From: Aquabacterium sp. OR-4
Lineage (GTDB): Bacteria > Pseudomonadota > Gammaproteobacteria > Burkholderiales > Burkholderiaceae_C
Reading direction: 5' to 3'
NCBI RefSeq assembly: GCF_025290835.2
Contig: NZ_JAOCQD020000001.1
Span: 744,001 to 808,000 of the forward strand
Length of the DNA stretch: 64,000 nucleotides
A model generated the notes under the pieces. The model was not told the DNA's origin, did no database searches, and was given only the letters and a program-made list of their open reading frames with translations. Every line of letters starts with the position of its first letter. The first letter of the stretch is position 1. This document shows positions 11,299 through 19,752 of this stretch, in pieces. Made by a program: the position numbers and the translations under genes.

Positions 11299-11838
11299 AT
11301 GGCTCGTCTGCAACAGTTTTACCGCGAGAAGGTCGTTCCCGACCTGATGGCGAAGTTCGGCTACACGTCGGTGATGGAAGTGCCGCGCCTGACCAAGATC
11401 ACGCTCAACATGGGTGTGAGCGAGGCGGTCGCCGACAAGAAGGTCATGGATCACGCTGTGGGTGATCTGACCAAGATCTCCGGCCAGAAGCCGGTGGTGA
11501 CCAAGAGCCGCAAGGCCATCGCAGGCTTCAAGATCCGCGAGAACCTGCCCATCGGCTGCATGGTCACGCTGCGCGGTGTGCGCATGTTCGAATTCCTCGA
11601 CCGCTTCGTCACCATCGCGCTGCCGCGCGTGCGTGACTTCCGCGGCATCTCGGGTCGCTCGTTCGATGGTCGCGGCAACTACAACGTTGGCGTCAAAGAA
11701 CAGATCATCTTTCCCGAGATCGAGTACGACAAGATCGACGCGCTGCGTGGCCTGAACATCAGCTTCACCACCACGGCCAAGACCGACGACGAGTGCAAGG
11801 CGCTGCTGGCTGCCTTCCGCTTCCCGTTCAAGAACTGA
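11299..11838 (+). CDS. rplE: 50S ribosomal protein L5
   Basis: The 179-residue protein binds 5S rRNA and contacts P-site tRNA and the 30S head through bridge B1b. Family blocks are [31 protein letters not shown] and VRDFRGIS followed by [18 protein letters not shown]. Length is normal. The gene is followed by rpsN, which starts with GTG 8 nt after the stop. Confidence 0.98.
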   Translation: MARLQQFYREKVVPDLMAKFGYTSVMEVPRLTKITLNMGVSEAVADKKVMDHAVGDLTKISGQKPVVTKSRKAIAGFKIRENLPIGCMVTLRGVRMFEFLDRFVTIALPRVRDFRGISGRSFDGRGNYNVGVKEQIIFPEIEYDKIDALRGLNISFTTTAKTDDECKALLAAFRFPFKN

Positions 11839-11846
11839 GGTGCTTT

Positions 11847-12152
11847 GTGGCCAAACTTTCCCTCAAGCAGCGTGAAGAGAAGCGCGAGAAGCTGGTTGCC
11901 AAGTACGCGAAGAAGTACGCCGAGCTGAAGGCCGTCATTGGCGACAGCAAGCGTTCGGACGAAGAGCGTTACCTGGCGCGTCTGGAGCTGCAGAAGCTGC
12001 CGCGCAACGCCAACCCGACCCGTTTGCGCAACCGCTGCGAACTGACCGGTCGTCCGAATGGCGTGTTCCGCACCTTCGGTCTGGGCCGCATGAAGATCCG
12101 TGAGCTCGCCTTCAAGGGCGACATCCCGGGCGTGACCAAGGCCAGCTGGTAA
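11847..12152 (+). CDS. rpsN: 30S ribosomal protein S14 (zinc-free type)
   Basis: The 101-residue protein belongs to the long S14 form without the four zinc-binding cysteines; only one Cys is present in [13 protein letters not shown]14 completes the 30S head late in assembly. The start is GTG at 11847, because [16 protein letters not shown] matches the family N-terminus and the upstream in-frame extension does not. It lies between rplE and rpsH. Confidence 0.97.
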   Translation: MAKLSLKQREEKREKLVAKYAKKYAELKAVIGDSKRSDEERYLARLELQKLPRNANPTRLRNRCELTGRPNGVFRTFGLGRMKIRELAFKGDIPGVTKASW

Positions 12153-12179
12153 GCGCGGGCACGAGCAGGAGATAACGCA

Positions 12180-12575
12180 ATGAGCATGAGTGATCCGATT
12201 GCCGACATGCTGACGCGCATCCGCAACGCGCAGATGGTGCAAAAGGCTGTGGTCGTGATGCCCTCGTCGAAGCTGAAGGTCGCGATCGCCCAAGTCCTGA
12301 AGGACGAGGGTTACATCGACGGCTTCCAGATCAAGGCCGATGGCGCCAAGAGCGAGCTGGAAGTGGCGCTGAAGTACTATGCCGGCCGCCCGGTCATCGA
12401 GCGCATCGAGCGCGTGAGCCGTCCTGGCCTGCGCATCTACAAGGGCCGTGACGAGATTCCGCAGGTCATGAACGGCCTGGGCGTCGCCATTGTCACCACG
12501 CCCAAGGGTGTGATGACCGACCGCAAGGCGCGCCAGACGGGCGTGGGCGGCGAAGTGCTGTGCTACGTGGCCTGA
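12180..12575 (+). CDS. rpsH: 30S ribosomal protein S8
   Basis: The 131-residue protein binds the central domain of 16S rRNA and, in E. coli, represses the spc operon by binding the mRNA at the rplE start. Family features are [26 protein letters not shown] and the end [11 protein letters not shown]. Start at 12180 follows aggagataacgca; a second in-frame ATG lies 6 nt later. It precedes rplF. Confidence 0.97.
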   Translation: MSMSDPIADMLTRIRNAQMVQKAVVVMPSSKLKVAIAQVLKDEGYIDGFQIKADGAKSELEVALKYYAGRPVIERIERVSRPGLRIYKGRDEIPQVMNGLGVAIVTTPKGVMTDRKARQTGVGGEVLCYVA

Positions 12576-12595
12576 CGGGCGAAGGAGAGGCAACA

Positions 12596-13129
12596 ATGTC
12601 CCGCGTTGGAAAGATGCCGATCGCCGTCCCGCAAGGTGTGGATGTGCAGATCTCGGCCGAACAGATCACGGTCAAGGGCGCCAACGGCACCCTCAGCCGT
12701 GCGGCCAATTCGCTGGTCACCATCGAGAAGGATGGTGCGGTGCTCAAGCTGGCTCCGGCCAATGACAGCACCGAAGCCAATGCCATGAGCGGCACCATGC
12801 GTGCACTGCTCAACAACATGGTCACGGGTGTCAGCAAGGGCTTCGAGAAGAAGCTCAACCTGGTTGGCGTGGGCTTTCGTGCCCAGGCCCAGGGTGCCAA
12901 GCTGAACCTGCAGATCGGTTTCTCGCACCCGGTGGTCAAAGACATGCCCGCCGGCATCAAGGTCGAGACCCCGAGCCAAACTGAAATCCTGATCAAGGGT
13001 GCCGACCGCCAGGTTGTGGGCCAGATCGCCGCCGAAGTGCGCGCCATCCGTCCCCCCGAGCCTTACAAGGGCAAGGGCATCCGCTACGCCGACGAGCGCG
13101 TGGTGATCAAGGAAACCAAGAAGAAGTAA
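12596..13129 (+). CDS. rplF: 50S ribosomal protein L6
   Basis: The 177-residue protein lies near the factor-binding site of the 50S subunit and has two repeated domains. It begins [15 protein letters not shown], and the C-terminal block [17 protein letters not shown] is the family signature. The ATG at 12596 follows gaaggagaggcaaca. The upstream open frame overlaps rpsH and is not used. It lies between rpsH and rplR. Confidence 0.98.
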   Translation: MSRVGKMPIAVPQGVDVQISAEQITVKGANGTLSRAANSLVTIEKDGAVLKLAPANDSTEANAMSGTMRALLNNMVTGVSKGFEKKLNLVGVGFRAQAQGAKLNLQIGFSHPVVKDMPAGIKVETPSQTEILIKGADRQVVGQIAAEVRAIRPPEPYKGKGIRYADERVVIKETKKK

Positions 13130-13139
13130 GGGGCTGATC

Positions 13140-13502
13140 ATGCTGAACAAGAAGGAACAGCGCCTTCGTCGCGCACGTCAGACCCGCGTCCGCATCGCCG
13201 ATCAAGGCGCGGTGCGCCTGACCGTCTTCCGCACCAATCTGCACATCTACGCCAGCGTCACCTCCGGCGACGGCGCGACCGTGCTGGCCTCGGCCTCGAC
13301 GGTCGAGAAGGAAGTGCGCGAGCAGATCGGCAAGGACAAGGGCGGCAACACCGCTGCTGCCGTGCTGGTGGGCAAGCGCATCGCCGAGAAGGCCAAGGCA
13401 GCCGGTGTCGAGAAGGTGGCTTTCGACCGTGCTGGTTTCGCTTACCACGGCCGCGTGAAGGCGCTGGCCGAGGCGGCGCGTGAAGCCGGCCTGCAGTTCT
13501 GA
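13140..13502 (+). CDS. rplR: 50S ribosomal protein L18
   Basis: The 120-residue protein binds 5S rRNA together with L5 and attaches it to the 50S subunit. The basic N-terminus [16 protein letters not shown] and the blocks [13 protein letters not shown] and [20 protein letters not shown] are typical. The ATG is 10 nt after rplF and the stop is 22 nt before rpsE. Order and length are standard. Confidence 0.98.
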   Translation: MLNKKEQRLRRARQTRVRIADQGAVRLTVFRTNLHIYASVTSGDGATVLASASTVEKEVREQIGKDKGGNTAAAVLVGKRIAEKAKAAGVEKVAFDRAGFAYHGRVKALAEAAREAGLQF

Positions 13503-13524
13503 CGCGGCTTAAGGAATCAAGCAA

Positions 13525-14043
13525 ATGGCAAAGTTCACTCCCCGCGCGCAGACCGAAGGCAACGACGACGGTCTGAAGGAAAAGATGATCGCGGTCAACC
13601 GCGTCACCAAGGTCGTCAAGGGCGGTCGCACGCTCAGCTTCGCGGCGCTGACCGTGGTTGGCGATGGCGACGGTCGCATCGGCATGGGCAAGGGCAAGGC
13701 CAAGGAAGTGCCGGTCTCGGTGCAGAAGGCCATGGAATCGGCCCGCCGCAACATGTTCAAGGTGGCGTTGAAGAACGGCACCGTGTTCCATAACGTGCGC
13801 GGCGAGCACGGCGCTGCCAAGGTGCTGCTGGCGCCCGCGCCGGCCGGTACCGGCATCATCGCCGGCGGCCCGATGCGTGCCGTGTTCGAGGTGATGGGCG
13901 TGACCGACATCGTGGCCAAGAGCCTCGGTTCGACCAATCCTTACAACATGGTTCGCGCCACGTTGGACGCCCTGCGTCGCTCTTCCACGCCGTCCGCAGT
14001 GGCCGCCAAGCGTGGCAAGACGGTCGAAGAGCTGTTCAACTGA
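13525..14043 (+). CDS. rpsE: 30S ribosomal protein S5
   Basis: The 172-residue protein acts with S4 and S3 at the mRNA entry side and influences accuracy. Spectinomycin resistance maps to its N-terminal loop in other bacteria. The family blocks [38 protein letters not shown] and [16 protein letters not shown] are present. The loop residues appear unaltered. It lies between rplR and rpmD. Confidence 0.98.
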   Translation: MAKFTPRAQTEGNDDGLKEKMIAVNRVTKVVKGGRTLSFAALTVVGDGDGRIGMGKGKAKEVPVSVQKAMESARRNMFKVALKNGTVFHNVRGEHGAAKVLLAPAPAGTGIIAGGPMRAVFEVMGVTDIVAKSLGSTNPYNMVRATLDALRRSSTPSAVAAKRGKTVEELFN

Positions 14044-14065
14044 AGCAGCGCTGACGGAGAACACC

Positions 14066-14248
14066 ATGTCCGACAAGAAAACCCTCAAGGTCAAGCTCGT
14101 GAAGAGCCCGATCGGCTGCAAGCAGTCGCATCGTGACACCGTGCGCGGCCTCGGCCTGCGCCGCATGAACAGCGTCAGCGAGCTTGAGGACACGCCCGCG
14201 GTGCGCGGCATGATCAACAAGATCGCCTACCTGGTGCAGGTGCTGTAA
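14066..14248 (+). CDS. rpmD: 50S ribosomal protein L30
   Basis: The 60-residue protein begins [20 protein letters not shown] and contains the conserved [20 protein letters not shown]. The ATG at 14066 follows ctgacggagaacacc and gives the standard length. An in-frame upstream codon inside rpsE is not the likely start. L30 is a small 50S protein near L5; its gene lies between rpsE and rplO as usual. Confidence 0.97.
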   Translation: MSDKKTLKVKLVKSPIGCKQSHRDTVRGLGLRRMNSVSELEDTPAVRGMINKIAYLVQVL

Positions 14249-14275
14249 GGCACCCGCCGCATCACGAGGACAATC

Positions 14276-14707
14276 ATGGAACTGAACACCATCAAGCCCA
14301 GCGCCGGCTCCAAGAAGCCGCGCCGTCGCGTGGGTCGCGGCATCGGCTCGGGTCTGGGCAAGACCGCAGGTCGTGGCCACAAGGGCCAGAAGTCGCGCGC
14401 CGGTGGCTACCACAAGGTGGGCTTCGAAGGCGGCCAGATGCCGCTGCAGCGTCGCCTGCCCAAGCGTGGCTTCAAGTCGCAGACGCTCAAGTACAACGGC
14501 GAGATCAGCCTCACGGCGCTTGAGCTGCTGGGCCAGGACGAAGTCGATCTGCTGATGCTCAAGGCCGCCGGCCTGGTGGGCGAGCTGATCAAGCACGTCA
14601 AGGTCATCAAGAGCGGCGAGATCAGCCGCAAGGTCGTGCTCAAGGGCATCGGCGCCACCGCTGGCGCCAAGGCTGCCATCGAGGCGGCTGGCGGCTCGCT
14701 GAGCTGA
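14276..14707 (+). CDS. rplO: 50S ribosomal protein L15
   Basis: The 143-residue protein is a late 50S assembly protein with a long basic extension. It begins [20 protein letters not shown], followed by the glycine-rich [20 protein letters not shown], and contains the family block [18 protein letters not shown]. It is followed after 26 nt by secY, which starts with TTG. Confidence 0.98.
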   Translation: MELNTIKPSAGSKKPRRRVGRGIGSGLGKTAGRGHKGQKSRAGGYHKVGFEGGQMPLQRRLPKRGFKSQTLKYNGEISLTALELLGQDEVDLLMLKAAGLVGELIKHVKVIKSGEISRKVVLKGIGATAGAKAAIEAAGGSLS

Positions 14708-14733
14708 TCTGATCGGCTGTAAGGACTCGCGCT

Positions 14734-16044
14734 TTGGCAACCTCGGCAAACCAGCTGGCCAAGAGCGGCAAGTTCGGCGACCTTCGTCGCCGACTTGTCT
14801 TTCTCTTGTTGGCGCTGGTGGTCTATCGCATCGGGGCGCACATCCCGGTGCCCGGCATCGATCCCGCACAGCTGCAGCAGCTCTTCAAGAGCCAGCAGGG
14901 CGGCATCCTGGGACTGTTCAACATGTTCTCGGGTGGCGCGATGGCGCGCTTCGCCGTGTTCGCACTGGGGATCACGCCGTACATCTCGGCGTCGATCATC
15001 ATGCAGTTGATGACCTACGTGGTGCCCTCGCTCGAGGCGCTGAAGAAGGAAGGCGAAGCCGGTCGCCGCAGGATCACGCAGTACACGCGCTACGGCACGC
15101 TGGGACTGGCGATCTTCCAGTCGCTGGGCATCGCGCTGGCGCTCGAGGGCTCGGCGGGCCTGGTGCTCGATCCGGGTTTCGGCTTCCGTCTGTCGACCGT
15201 GGTCAGCCTGACGGCCGGCACGATGTTCCTGATGTGGCTGGGTGAGCAGATCACCGAGCGTGGTCTGGGCAACGGCATCTCGATCCTGATCTTCGGCGGC
15301 ATTGCGGCAGGTCTGCCAAGCGCCATCGGCGGCTTGTTCGAGCTGGTGCGCACCGGCGCCATGAGCCCCTTCGCATCGATCTTCATCGTTGCGCTGGTGG
15401 TGGGTGTGACGTTTGCCGTGGTGTTCGTCGAGCGCGGTCAGCGCAAGATCCTGGTGAACTATGCCAAGCGCCAGGTGGGCAACAAGGTGTACGGCGGCCA
15501 GTCGTCGCACCTGCCGCTCAAGCTGAACATGTCGGGGGTGATCCCGCCGATCTTTGCGTCGTCGATCATCCTGCTGCCGGCCACGGTGGTGGGCTGGTTC
15601 GCCACCGGAGACGGCCTGCGCTGGCTGAAAGACATCTCGTCGGCCTTGTCGCCGGGGCAACCGATCTACGTGATGCTCTATGCCGCGATGATCGTGTTTT
15701 TCTGCTTCTTCTACACGGCGCTGGTGTTCAACAGCCGAGAGACGGCAGACAACCTCAAGAAGAGCGGTGCGTTCATCCCGGGCATTCGCCCAGGTGAGCA
15801 GACGGCCCGCCACATTGACAAGATCCTGGGCCGCTTGACGCTGGCCGGCGCGGTGTACATCACGCTGGTCTGTCTGCTGCCCGAGTTCCTGGTGCTGAAG
15901 TACAACGTCCCGTTCTACTTTGGTGGCACCTCGCTGCTGATCATCGTGGTGGTCACGATGGATTTCTGGGCTCAGGTCCAGAGCTACGTGATGAGCCAGC
16001 AGTACGAATCCTTGCTGAAGAAGGCCAACTTCAAGGCAAGTTGA
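14734..16044 (+). CDS. secY: Protein translocase subunit SecY
   Basis: The 436-residue protein is the channel of the SecYEG translocon in the inner membrane and is expected to have ten membrane spans. The first span is near residues 22-40 ([21 protein letters not shown]), and the plug and pore region follows with GGIL. The family blocks [14 protein letters not shown] and [21 protein letters not shown] are present. The start is TTG at 14734, matching the family N-terminus. It ends the spc block. Normally infA or rpmJ follows; here only rpmJ does. Confidence 0.98.
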   Translation: MATSANQLAKSGKFGDLRRRLVFLLLALVVYRIGAHIPVPGIDPAQLQQLFKSQQGGILGLFNMFSGGAMARFAVFALGITPYISASIIMQLMTYVVPSLEALKKEGEAGRRRITQYTRYGTLGLAIFQSLGIALALEGSAGLVLDPGFGFRLSTVVSLTAGTMFLMWLGEQITERGLGNGISILIFGGIAAGLPSAIGGLFELVRTGAMSPFASIFIVALVVGVTFAVVFVERGQRKILVNYAKRQVGNKVYGGQSSHLPLKLNMSGVIPPIFASSIILLPATVVGWFATGDGLRWLKDISSALSPGQPIYVMLYAAMIVFFCFFYTALVFNSRETADNLKKSGAFIPGIRPGEQTARHIDKILGRLTLAGAVYITLVCLLPEFLVLKYNVPFYFGGTSLLIIVVVTMDFWAQVQSYVMSQQYESLLKKANFKAS

Positions 16045-16137
16045 GCGGCCCGCCGGGGTTTGACCGCCCGGGCGAAGCCAGCGATTGAATCCGCGCCTGC
16101 GATGCCGAATGCGGTACAGGCGCTACAGGAGAAGACG

Positions 16138-16251
16138 ATGAAAGTCTCTGCATCGGTCAAGAAGATGTGCCGCAATTGCAAGATCATTCGCCGCAAGGGT
16201 GTGGTCCGCGTGATCTGCACCGATCCGCGTCACAAGCAGCGCCAGGGCTGA
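16138..16251 (+). CDS. rpmJ: 50S ribosomal protein L36
   Basis: The 37-residue zinc-ribbon protein begins [20 protein letters not shown]. The metal ligands are the three cysteines (two in MCRNC and one in VICTDPRH) and the histidine, so this is the zinc-binding type. The ATG at 16138 follows acaggagaagacg. Upstream, 93 nt after secY hold no infA gene. It precedes rpsM by 53 nt. Confidence 0.97.
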   Translation: MKVSASVKKMCRNCKIIRRKGVVRVICTDPRHKQRQG

Positions 16252-16304
16252 TGCCCCGCGCCGCTGAACGCATCGCGACGAACTGATACCAAGGACCTAG
16301 AACC

Positions 16305-16670
16305 ATGGCTCGTATTGCCGGCATCAACATCCCGCCGCACAAGCACGCCGAAATCGGCCTGACTTCCATTTTCGGCATTGGCCGTCCGACCGCGCAGAAG
16401 ATCTGCGACGCCGTCGGCGTGCCGTACTCGAAGAAGATCAAGGATCTCAACGACGCGGAACTCGAGAAGATCCGTGACGAGATCAACAAGATGACCATCG
16501 AGGGCGACCTGCGTCGCGAAACCACGATGAACATCAAGCGGCTGATGGACCTGGGCTGCTATCGCGGCTTCCGTCATCGCCGTGGCCTGCCGATGCGCGG
16601 CCAGCGCACCCGCACCAACGCCCGCACCCGCAAGGGTCCGCGCAAGGGTGCGGCCGCGCTCAAGAAGTAA
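16305..16670 (+). CDS. rpsM: 30S ribosomal protein S13
   Basis: The 121-residue protein sits at the top of the 30S head and forms intersubunit bridges with L5. It begins [20 protein letters not shown] and its basic C-terminal tail contains [20 protein letters not shown], which reaches toward the P-site tRNA. It is the first gene of the alpha block, with order rpsM-rpsK-rpsD-rpoA-rplQ as in E. coli. Confidence 0.98.
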   Translation: MARIAGINIPPHKHAEIGLTSIFGIGRPTAQKICDAVGVPYSKKIKDLNDAELEKIRDEINKMTIEGDLRRETTMNIKRLMDLGCYRGFRHRRGLPMRGQRTRTNARTRKGPRKGAAALKK

Positions 16671-16706
16671 GCCGCCGCACAGAACAGCCCCTGACCGAGA
16701 TTCGAC

Positions 16707-17111
16707 ATGGCCAAAGCACCTGCCAATAACGCGGCTCGCCGCGTGAGCAAGAAGGTCCGCAAGAACGTCGCGGACGGCATCGCTCACGTGCATGCCTCGT
16801 TCAATAACACCATCATCACGATCACCGACCGTCAAGGCGGTGCACTGTCCTGGGCCTCGTCGGGTGGCCAGGGCTTCAAGGGTTCGCGCAAGTCGACGCC
16901 CTTCGCTGCCCAGGTGGCTGCCGAAGTGGCCGGCCGCGCCGCGCAAGAACAAGGCATCAAGAACCTCGACGTGCGCATTAAGGGCCCCGGCCCGGGTCGC
17001 GAGTCGTCGGTGCGTGCCCTGGCTGCGCTGGGCATCCGCATCAACTCGATCAGCGACGTGACGCCCGTGCCGCACAACGGCTGCCGTCCGCAGAAGCGTC
17101 GCCGCATCTGA
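16707..17111 (+). CDS. rpsK: 30S ribosomal protein S11
   Basis: The 134-residue protein lies on the 30S platform near the E site and the Shine-Dalgarno helix. The hallmarks are [35 protein letters not shown] and the end [13 protein letters not shown]. It is followed by a 202-nt spacer with a TATAAT box and a terminator-like hairpin before rpsD, which is unusual for this operon. Confidence 0.98.
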   Translation: MAKAPANNAARRVSKKVRKNVADGIAHVHASFNNTIITITDRQGGALSWASSGGQGFKGSRKSTPFAAQVAAEVAGRAAQEQGIKNLDVRIKGPGPGRESSVRALAALGIRINSISDVTPVPHNGCRPQKRRRI

Positions 17112-17150
17112 GCGCCGGCCAGCGGGTCGGCTGCCTTCGGGCAGTGCCGC

Positions 17151-17156
17151 TATAAT
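17151..17156 (+). promoter_or_regulatory. -10 box upstream of rpsD
   Basis: A perfect TATAAT stands at 17151-17156 in the rpsK-rpsD spacer. The -35 region (around 17127-17134, tcggctgc) is a poor match. Together with the hairpin just downstream it suggests a separate, attenuated promoter for rpsD, rpoA and rplQ. Promoter activity is inferred from the sequence alone. Confidence 0.5.
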
Positions 17157-17172
17157 GTAGAGTTTTCCGACA

Positions 17173-17205
17173 GCCGGCGGGTGCTTAGCACCGGCCGGCA
17201 ATTTT
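17173..17205 (+). terminator. Terminator or attenuator in the rpsD leader
   Basis: The arms 17173-17184 (GCCGGCGGGTGC) and 17188-17199 (GCACCGGCCGGC) pair in 11 of 12 positions with a 3-nt loop and are followed by AATTTT. This has the form of an intrinsic terminator and lies about 20 bp after the TATAAT box, so it would sit in the 5' leader of rpsD. S4 represses the alpha operon in E. coli by binding mRNA; control here through attenuation is a guess. Confidence 0.6.
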
Positions 17206-17313
17206 GTTGGGCGCCGTCGGCGCCCACACAAGCCCACCGTCTGAGCGCCAGAACAACACTCGCCAGACTCGCGCGACCCAGCCTCGCGTCAGATCCATCC
17301 AGAAGGAACATCC

Positions 17314-17934
17314 GTGGCACGTTACCTCGGCCCCAAGGCCAAACTGTCTCGCCGTGAAGGCACCGATCTTTTCCTGAAGAGCGCCCGCCGCGCCATCAGC
17401 GACAAGTCGAAGGAAAGCAAGCCTGGCCAGCATGGCCGCACCTCGGGTCAGCGCACCTCTGACTTCGGCATCCAGCTGCGCGAGAAGCAGAAGGTCAAGC
17501 GCATGTATGGCGTGCTGGAGCGTCAGTTCCGCCGTTACTTCGCCGAGGCCGAGCGCCGCAAGGGCAACACCGGTGCCAACCTGCTGTTCCTGCTGGAATC
17601 GCGCCTGGACAACGTGGTGTATCGCATGGGCTTCGGCTCGACCCGCGCCGAGGCTCGCCAGCTGGTGTCGCACCAGGCCATCCTGGTCAACGGCAAGAGC
17701 GTGAACATCCCGTCCTACCTGGTGAAGGTGGGTGACGTGGTGTCGGTGCGCGAGAAGGCCAAGAAGCAGCTGCGCATCACCGACGCGGTGAAGCTGGCCG
17801 ATTCGATCGGCATGCCTGCCTGGGTGCAGGTCGACGGCGCCAAGCTCGAAGGCGTGTTCAAGAAGGTTCCCGACCGCGACGAGTTCGGTGCCGAGATCAA
17901 TGAATCGCTGATCGTCGAGTTGTACTCGCGGTAA
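17314..17934 (+). CDS. rpsD: 30S ribosomal protein S4
   Basis: The 206-residue protein nucleates 30S assembly by binding the 16S 5' domain, and it is a translational repressor in E. coli. It begins with [23 protein letters not shown]. The S4 RNA-binding domain is seen at [20 protein letters not shown], followed by [19 protein letters not shown]. It lacks the zinc cysteines of some S4 proteins. A 202-nt leader carries a -10 box and a hairpin. Confidence 0.98.
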   Translation: MARYLGPKAKLSRREGTDLFLKSARRAISDKSKESKPGQHGRTSGQRTSDFGIQLREKQKVKRMYGVLERQFRRYFAEAERRKGNTGANLLFLLESRLDNVVYRMGFGSTRAEARQLVSHQAILVNGKSVNIPSYLVKVGDVVSVREKAKKQLRITDAVKLADSIGMPAWVQVDGAKLEGVFKKVPDRDEFGAEINESLIVELYSR

Positions 17935-17940
17935 TCGTTT

Positions 17941-17977
17941 GGGGCTGAGCTGCTGCGCGTTTGCGCAGCCTCGGCCC
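17941..17977 (+). promoter_or_regulatory. Hairpin between rpsD and rpoA
   Basis: An inner perfect stem, CTGCGC at 17953-17958 with GCGCAG at 17963-17968 around a GTTT loop, is extended by the imperfect arms GGGGCTGAG and CTCGGCCC. No T-run follows. It may modulate the relative output of rpsD and rpoA or act in mRNA processing; the function is not known from the sequence. Confidence 0.4.
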
Positions 17978-18086
17978 TGGCTGCCGCTTCGCGTGTCGGG
18001 CACGGAGCGGCCACAAATCCAGCCCGGCATGGTCCGCCAGCCTTATCGGTGTAACGAGCCGAGGGTATTGAGAGGAACAGGACTCG

Positions 18087-19088
18087 ATGCAAACCAATCT
18101 GCTGAAACCCAAAGCCATCCACGTCGAGCCGCTCGGCAACCACCGCGCCAAGGTCACCTTGGAACCGTTCGAGCGCGGCTATGGTCACACGCTGGGCAAC
18201 GCCCTGCGCCGCGTGCTGCTGTCGTCGATGGTGGGTTACGCACCCACAGAAGTCACCATCGCGGGCGTGCTGCACGAGTACTCCACGGTGGATGGCGTCG
18301 CTGAAGACGTCGTGCACATTCTGCTGAACCTGAAGGGCGTGGTCTTCCGCCTGCACAACCGCGACGAAGTGACGCTGGTGGTGCGCAAGGAAGGCGAGGG
18401 TCCGGTCACGGCCGCCGACATCCAGGTGCCGCATGACGTCGAGGTGATCAACCCCGAGCATGTCATCGCCCATCTGGCGCAAGGCGGCAAGCTCGACATG
18501 CAGATCAAGGTCGAGAAGGGCCGTGGTTACGTGCCGGGCAACGTGCGCCGTTACGGTGACGAGCCCACCAAGAGCATCGGCCGCATCGTGCTGGATGCGT
18601 CGTTCTCGCCGGTCAAGCGTGTGAGCTACGCGGTCGAGAATGCGCGCGTCGAGCAGCGCACCGATCTCGACAAGCTGGTCATGGAGATCGAGACCAACGG
18701 TGCCGTGACGCCTGAAGAGGCCATCCGTGCATCGGCCAAGATCCTGGTGGATCAGCTGGTTATCTTCACCGGCCTGGTCGGTGTCGAACCGGGTGGTGAG
18801 GGTCTGGGCTCGGTGGCAGGTCTGGGCGCTTCGACGCCCACGCACGATCCTATCCTGCTGCGTCCGGTGGACGAGCTCGAGCTCACCGTGCGTTCGGCCA
18901 ACTGCCTGAAGGCCGAAAACATCTACTACATCGGCGATCTGATCCAGCGCACCGAGACCGAGCTGCTCAAGACGCCCAACCTGGGCCGCAAGTCGCTCAA
19001 CGAAATCAAGGAAGTGCTGGCCTCCCGCGGCCTCACCCTGGGCGCCCGTCTCGAGAACTGGCCCCCGCAGAACCTGGACAAGCGCTGA
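18087..19088 (+). CDS. rpoA: RNA polymerase alpha subunit
   Basis: The 333-residue protein dimerises to start RNA polymerase assembly. The N-terminal domain includes [20 protein letters not shown] near residues 27-46. A linker leads to the C-terminal domain with [21 protein letters not shown] and [14 protein letters not shown], which contacts UP-element DNA and activators. Length matches the betaproteobacterial family. It lies between rpsD and rplQ in the alpha block. Confidence 0.99.
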   Translation: MQTNLLKPKAIHVEPLGNHRAKVTLEPFERGYGHTLGNALRRVLLSSMVGYAPTEVTIAGVLHEYSTVDGVAEDVVHILLNLKGVVFRLHNRDEVTLVVRKEGEGPVTAADIQVPHDVEVINPEHVIAHLAQGGKLDMQIKVEKGRGYVPGNVRRYGDEPTKSIGRIVLDASFSPVKRVSYAVENARVEQRTDLDKLVMEIETNGAVTPEEAIRASAKILVDQLVIFTGLVGVEPGGEGLGSVAGLGASTPTHDPILLRPVDELELTVRSANCLKAENIYYIGDLIQRTETELLKTPNLGRKSLNEIKEVLASRGLTLGARLENWPPQNLDKR

Positions 19089-19186
19089 TCACCAGCGCGT
19101 CCAACCACCGGTCAGGCTTCGGCCTGGCCTGAGTGCACGCCCCGGTACCTGGAACGGCCGGGGTTCGATAACGAAAGGAAAGCACC

Positions 19187-19585
19187 ATGCGCCATCGTCA
19201 CGGCCTTCGCAAACTCAACCGCACCAGCGAGCATCGCCAAGCCATGCTTCGCAACATGTGCGTCTCGCTGATCACGCACGAAGCGATCAAGACCACGGTC
19301 CCCAAGGCCAAGGAACTGCGCCGTGTGGTCGAGCCGCTGATCACCCTGGGCAAGGAGCCCACCCTGGCCAACAAGCGCCTGGCGTTCTCGCGCCTGCGCG
19401 ACCGTGACGCCGTGGTCAAGCTGTTCGCTGATCTGGGCCCGCGTTTCGCAACCCGTCCGGGCGGCTACACCCGCATCCTCAAGATGGGGTTCCGTGTGGG
19501 TGACAACGCGCCGATGGCGTTCGTTGAGCTGGTCGATCGCGCCGAGCCCGCCGCTGCCGAAGGTGCCGACGCCGCAGCCGAGTAA
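19187..19585 (+). CDS. rplQ: 50S ribosomal protein L17
   Basis: The 132-residue protein sits near the exit tunnel on the 50S solvent side. Family features are [40 protein letters not shown] and the block [20 protein letters not shown]. The tail is Ala- and Glu-rich. It is the last gene of the ribosomal array and is followed by a strong intrinsic terminator at 19650-19674. Confidence 0.98.
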   Translation: MRHRHGLRKLNRTSEHRQAMLRNMCVSLITHEAIKTTVPKAKELRRVVEPLITLGKEPTLANKRLAFSRLRDRDAVVKLFADLGPRFATRPGGYTRILKMGFRVGDNAPMAFVELVDRAEPAAAEGADAAAE

Positions 19586-19649
19586 GACTGCAGACACAGC
19601 CGCGGCGTCTGCACACCCGCAGGACGGTGCCTGTTGAATGCCCCAGAAG

Positions 19650-19674
19650 AAGCCAGCCGAGTGCTGGCTTTTTT
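19650..19674 (+). terminator. Terminator of the ribosomal superoperon
   Basis: AAGCCAGC (19650-19657) pairs with GCTGGCTT (19663-19670) around a CGAGT loop, and the T-run continues to 19674. This is a textbook intrinsic terminator 65 nt after rplQ and it separates the array from dsbD. Confidence 0.9.
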
Positions 19675-19752
19675 CATGCCCCGTTCGTGCGCGTGGATGG
19701 TGATGTGCACCGCCATTGGAACCCGGTGCCGCAGCGAGAATCTGTCTTCATC

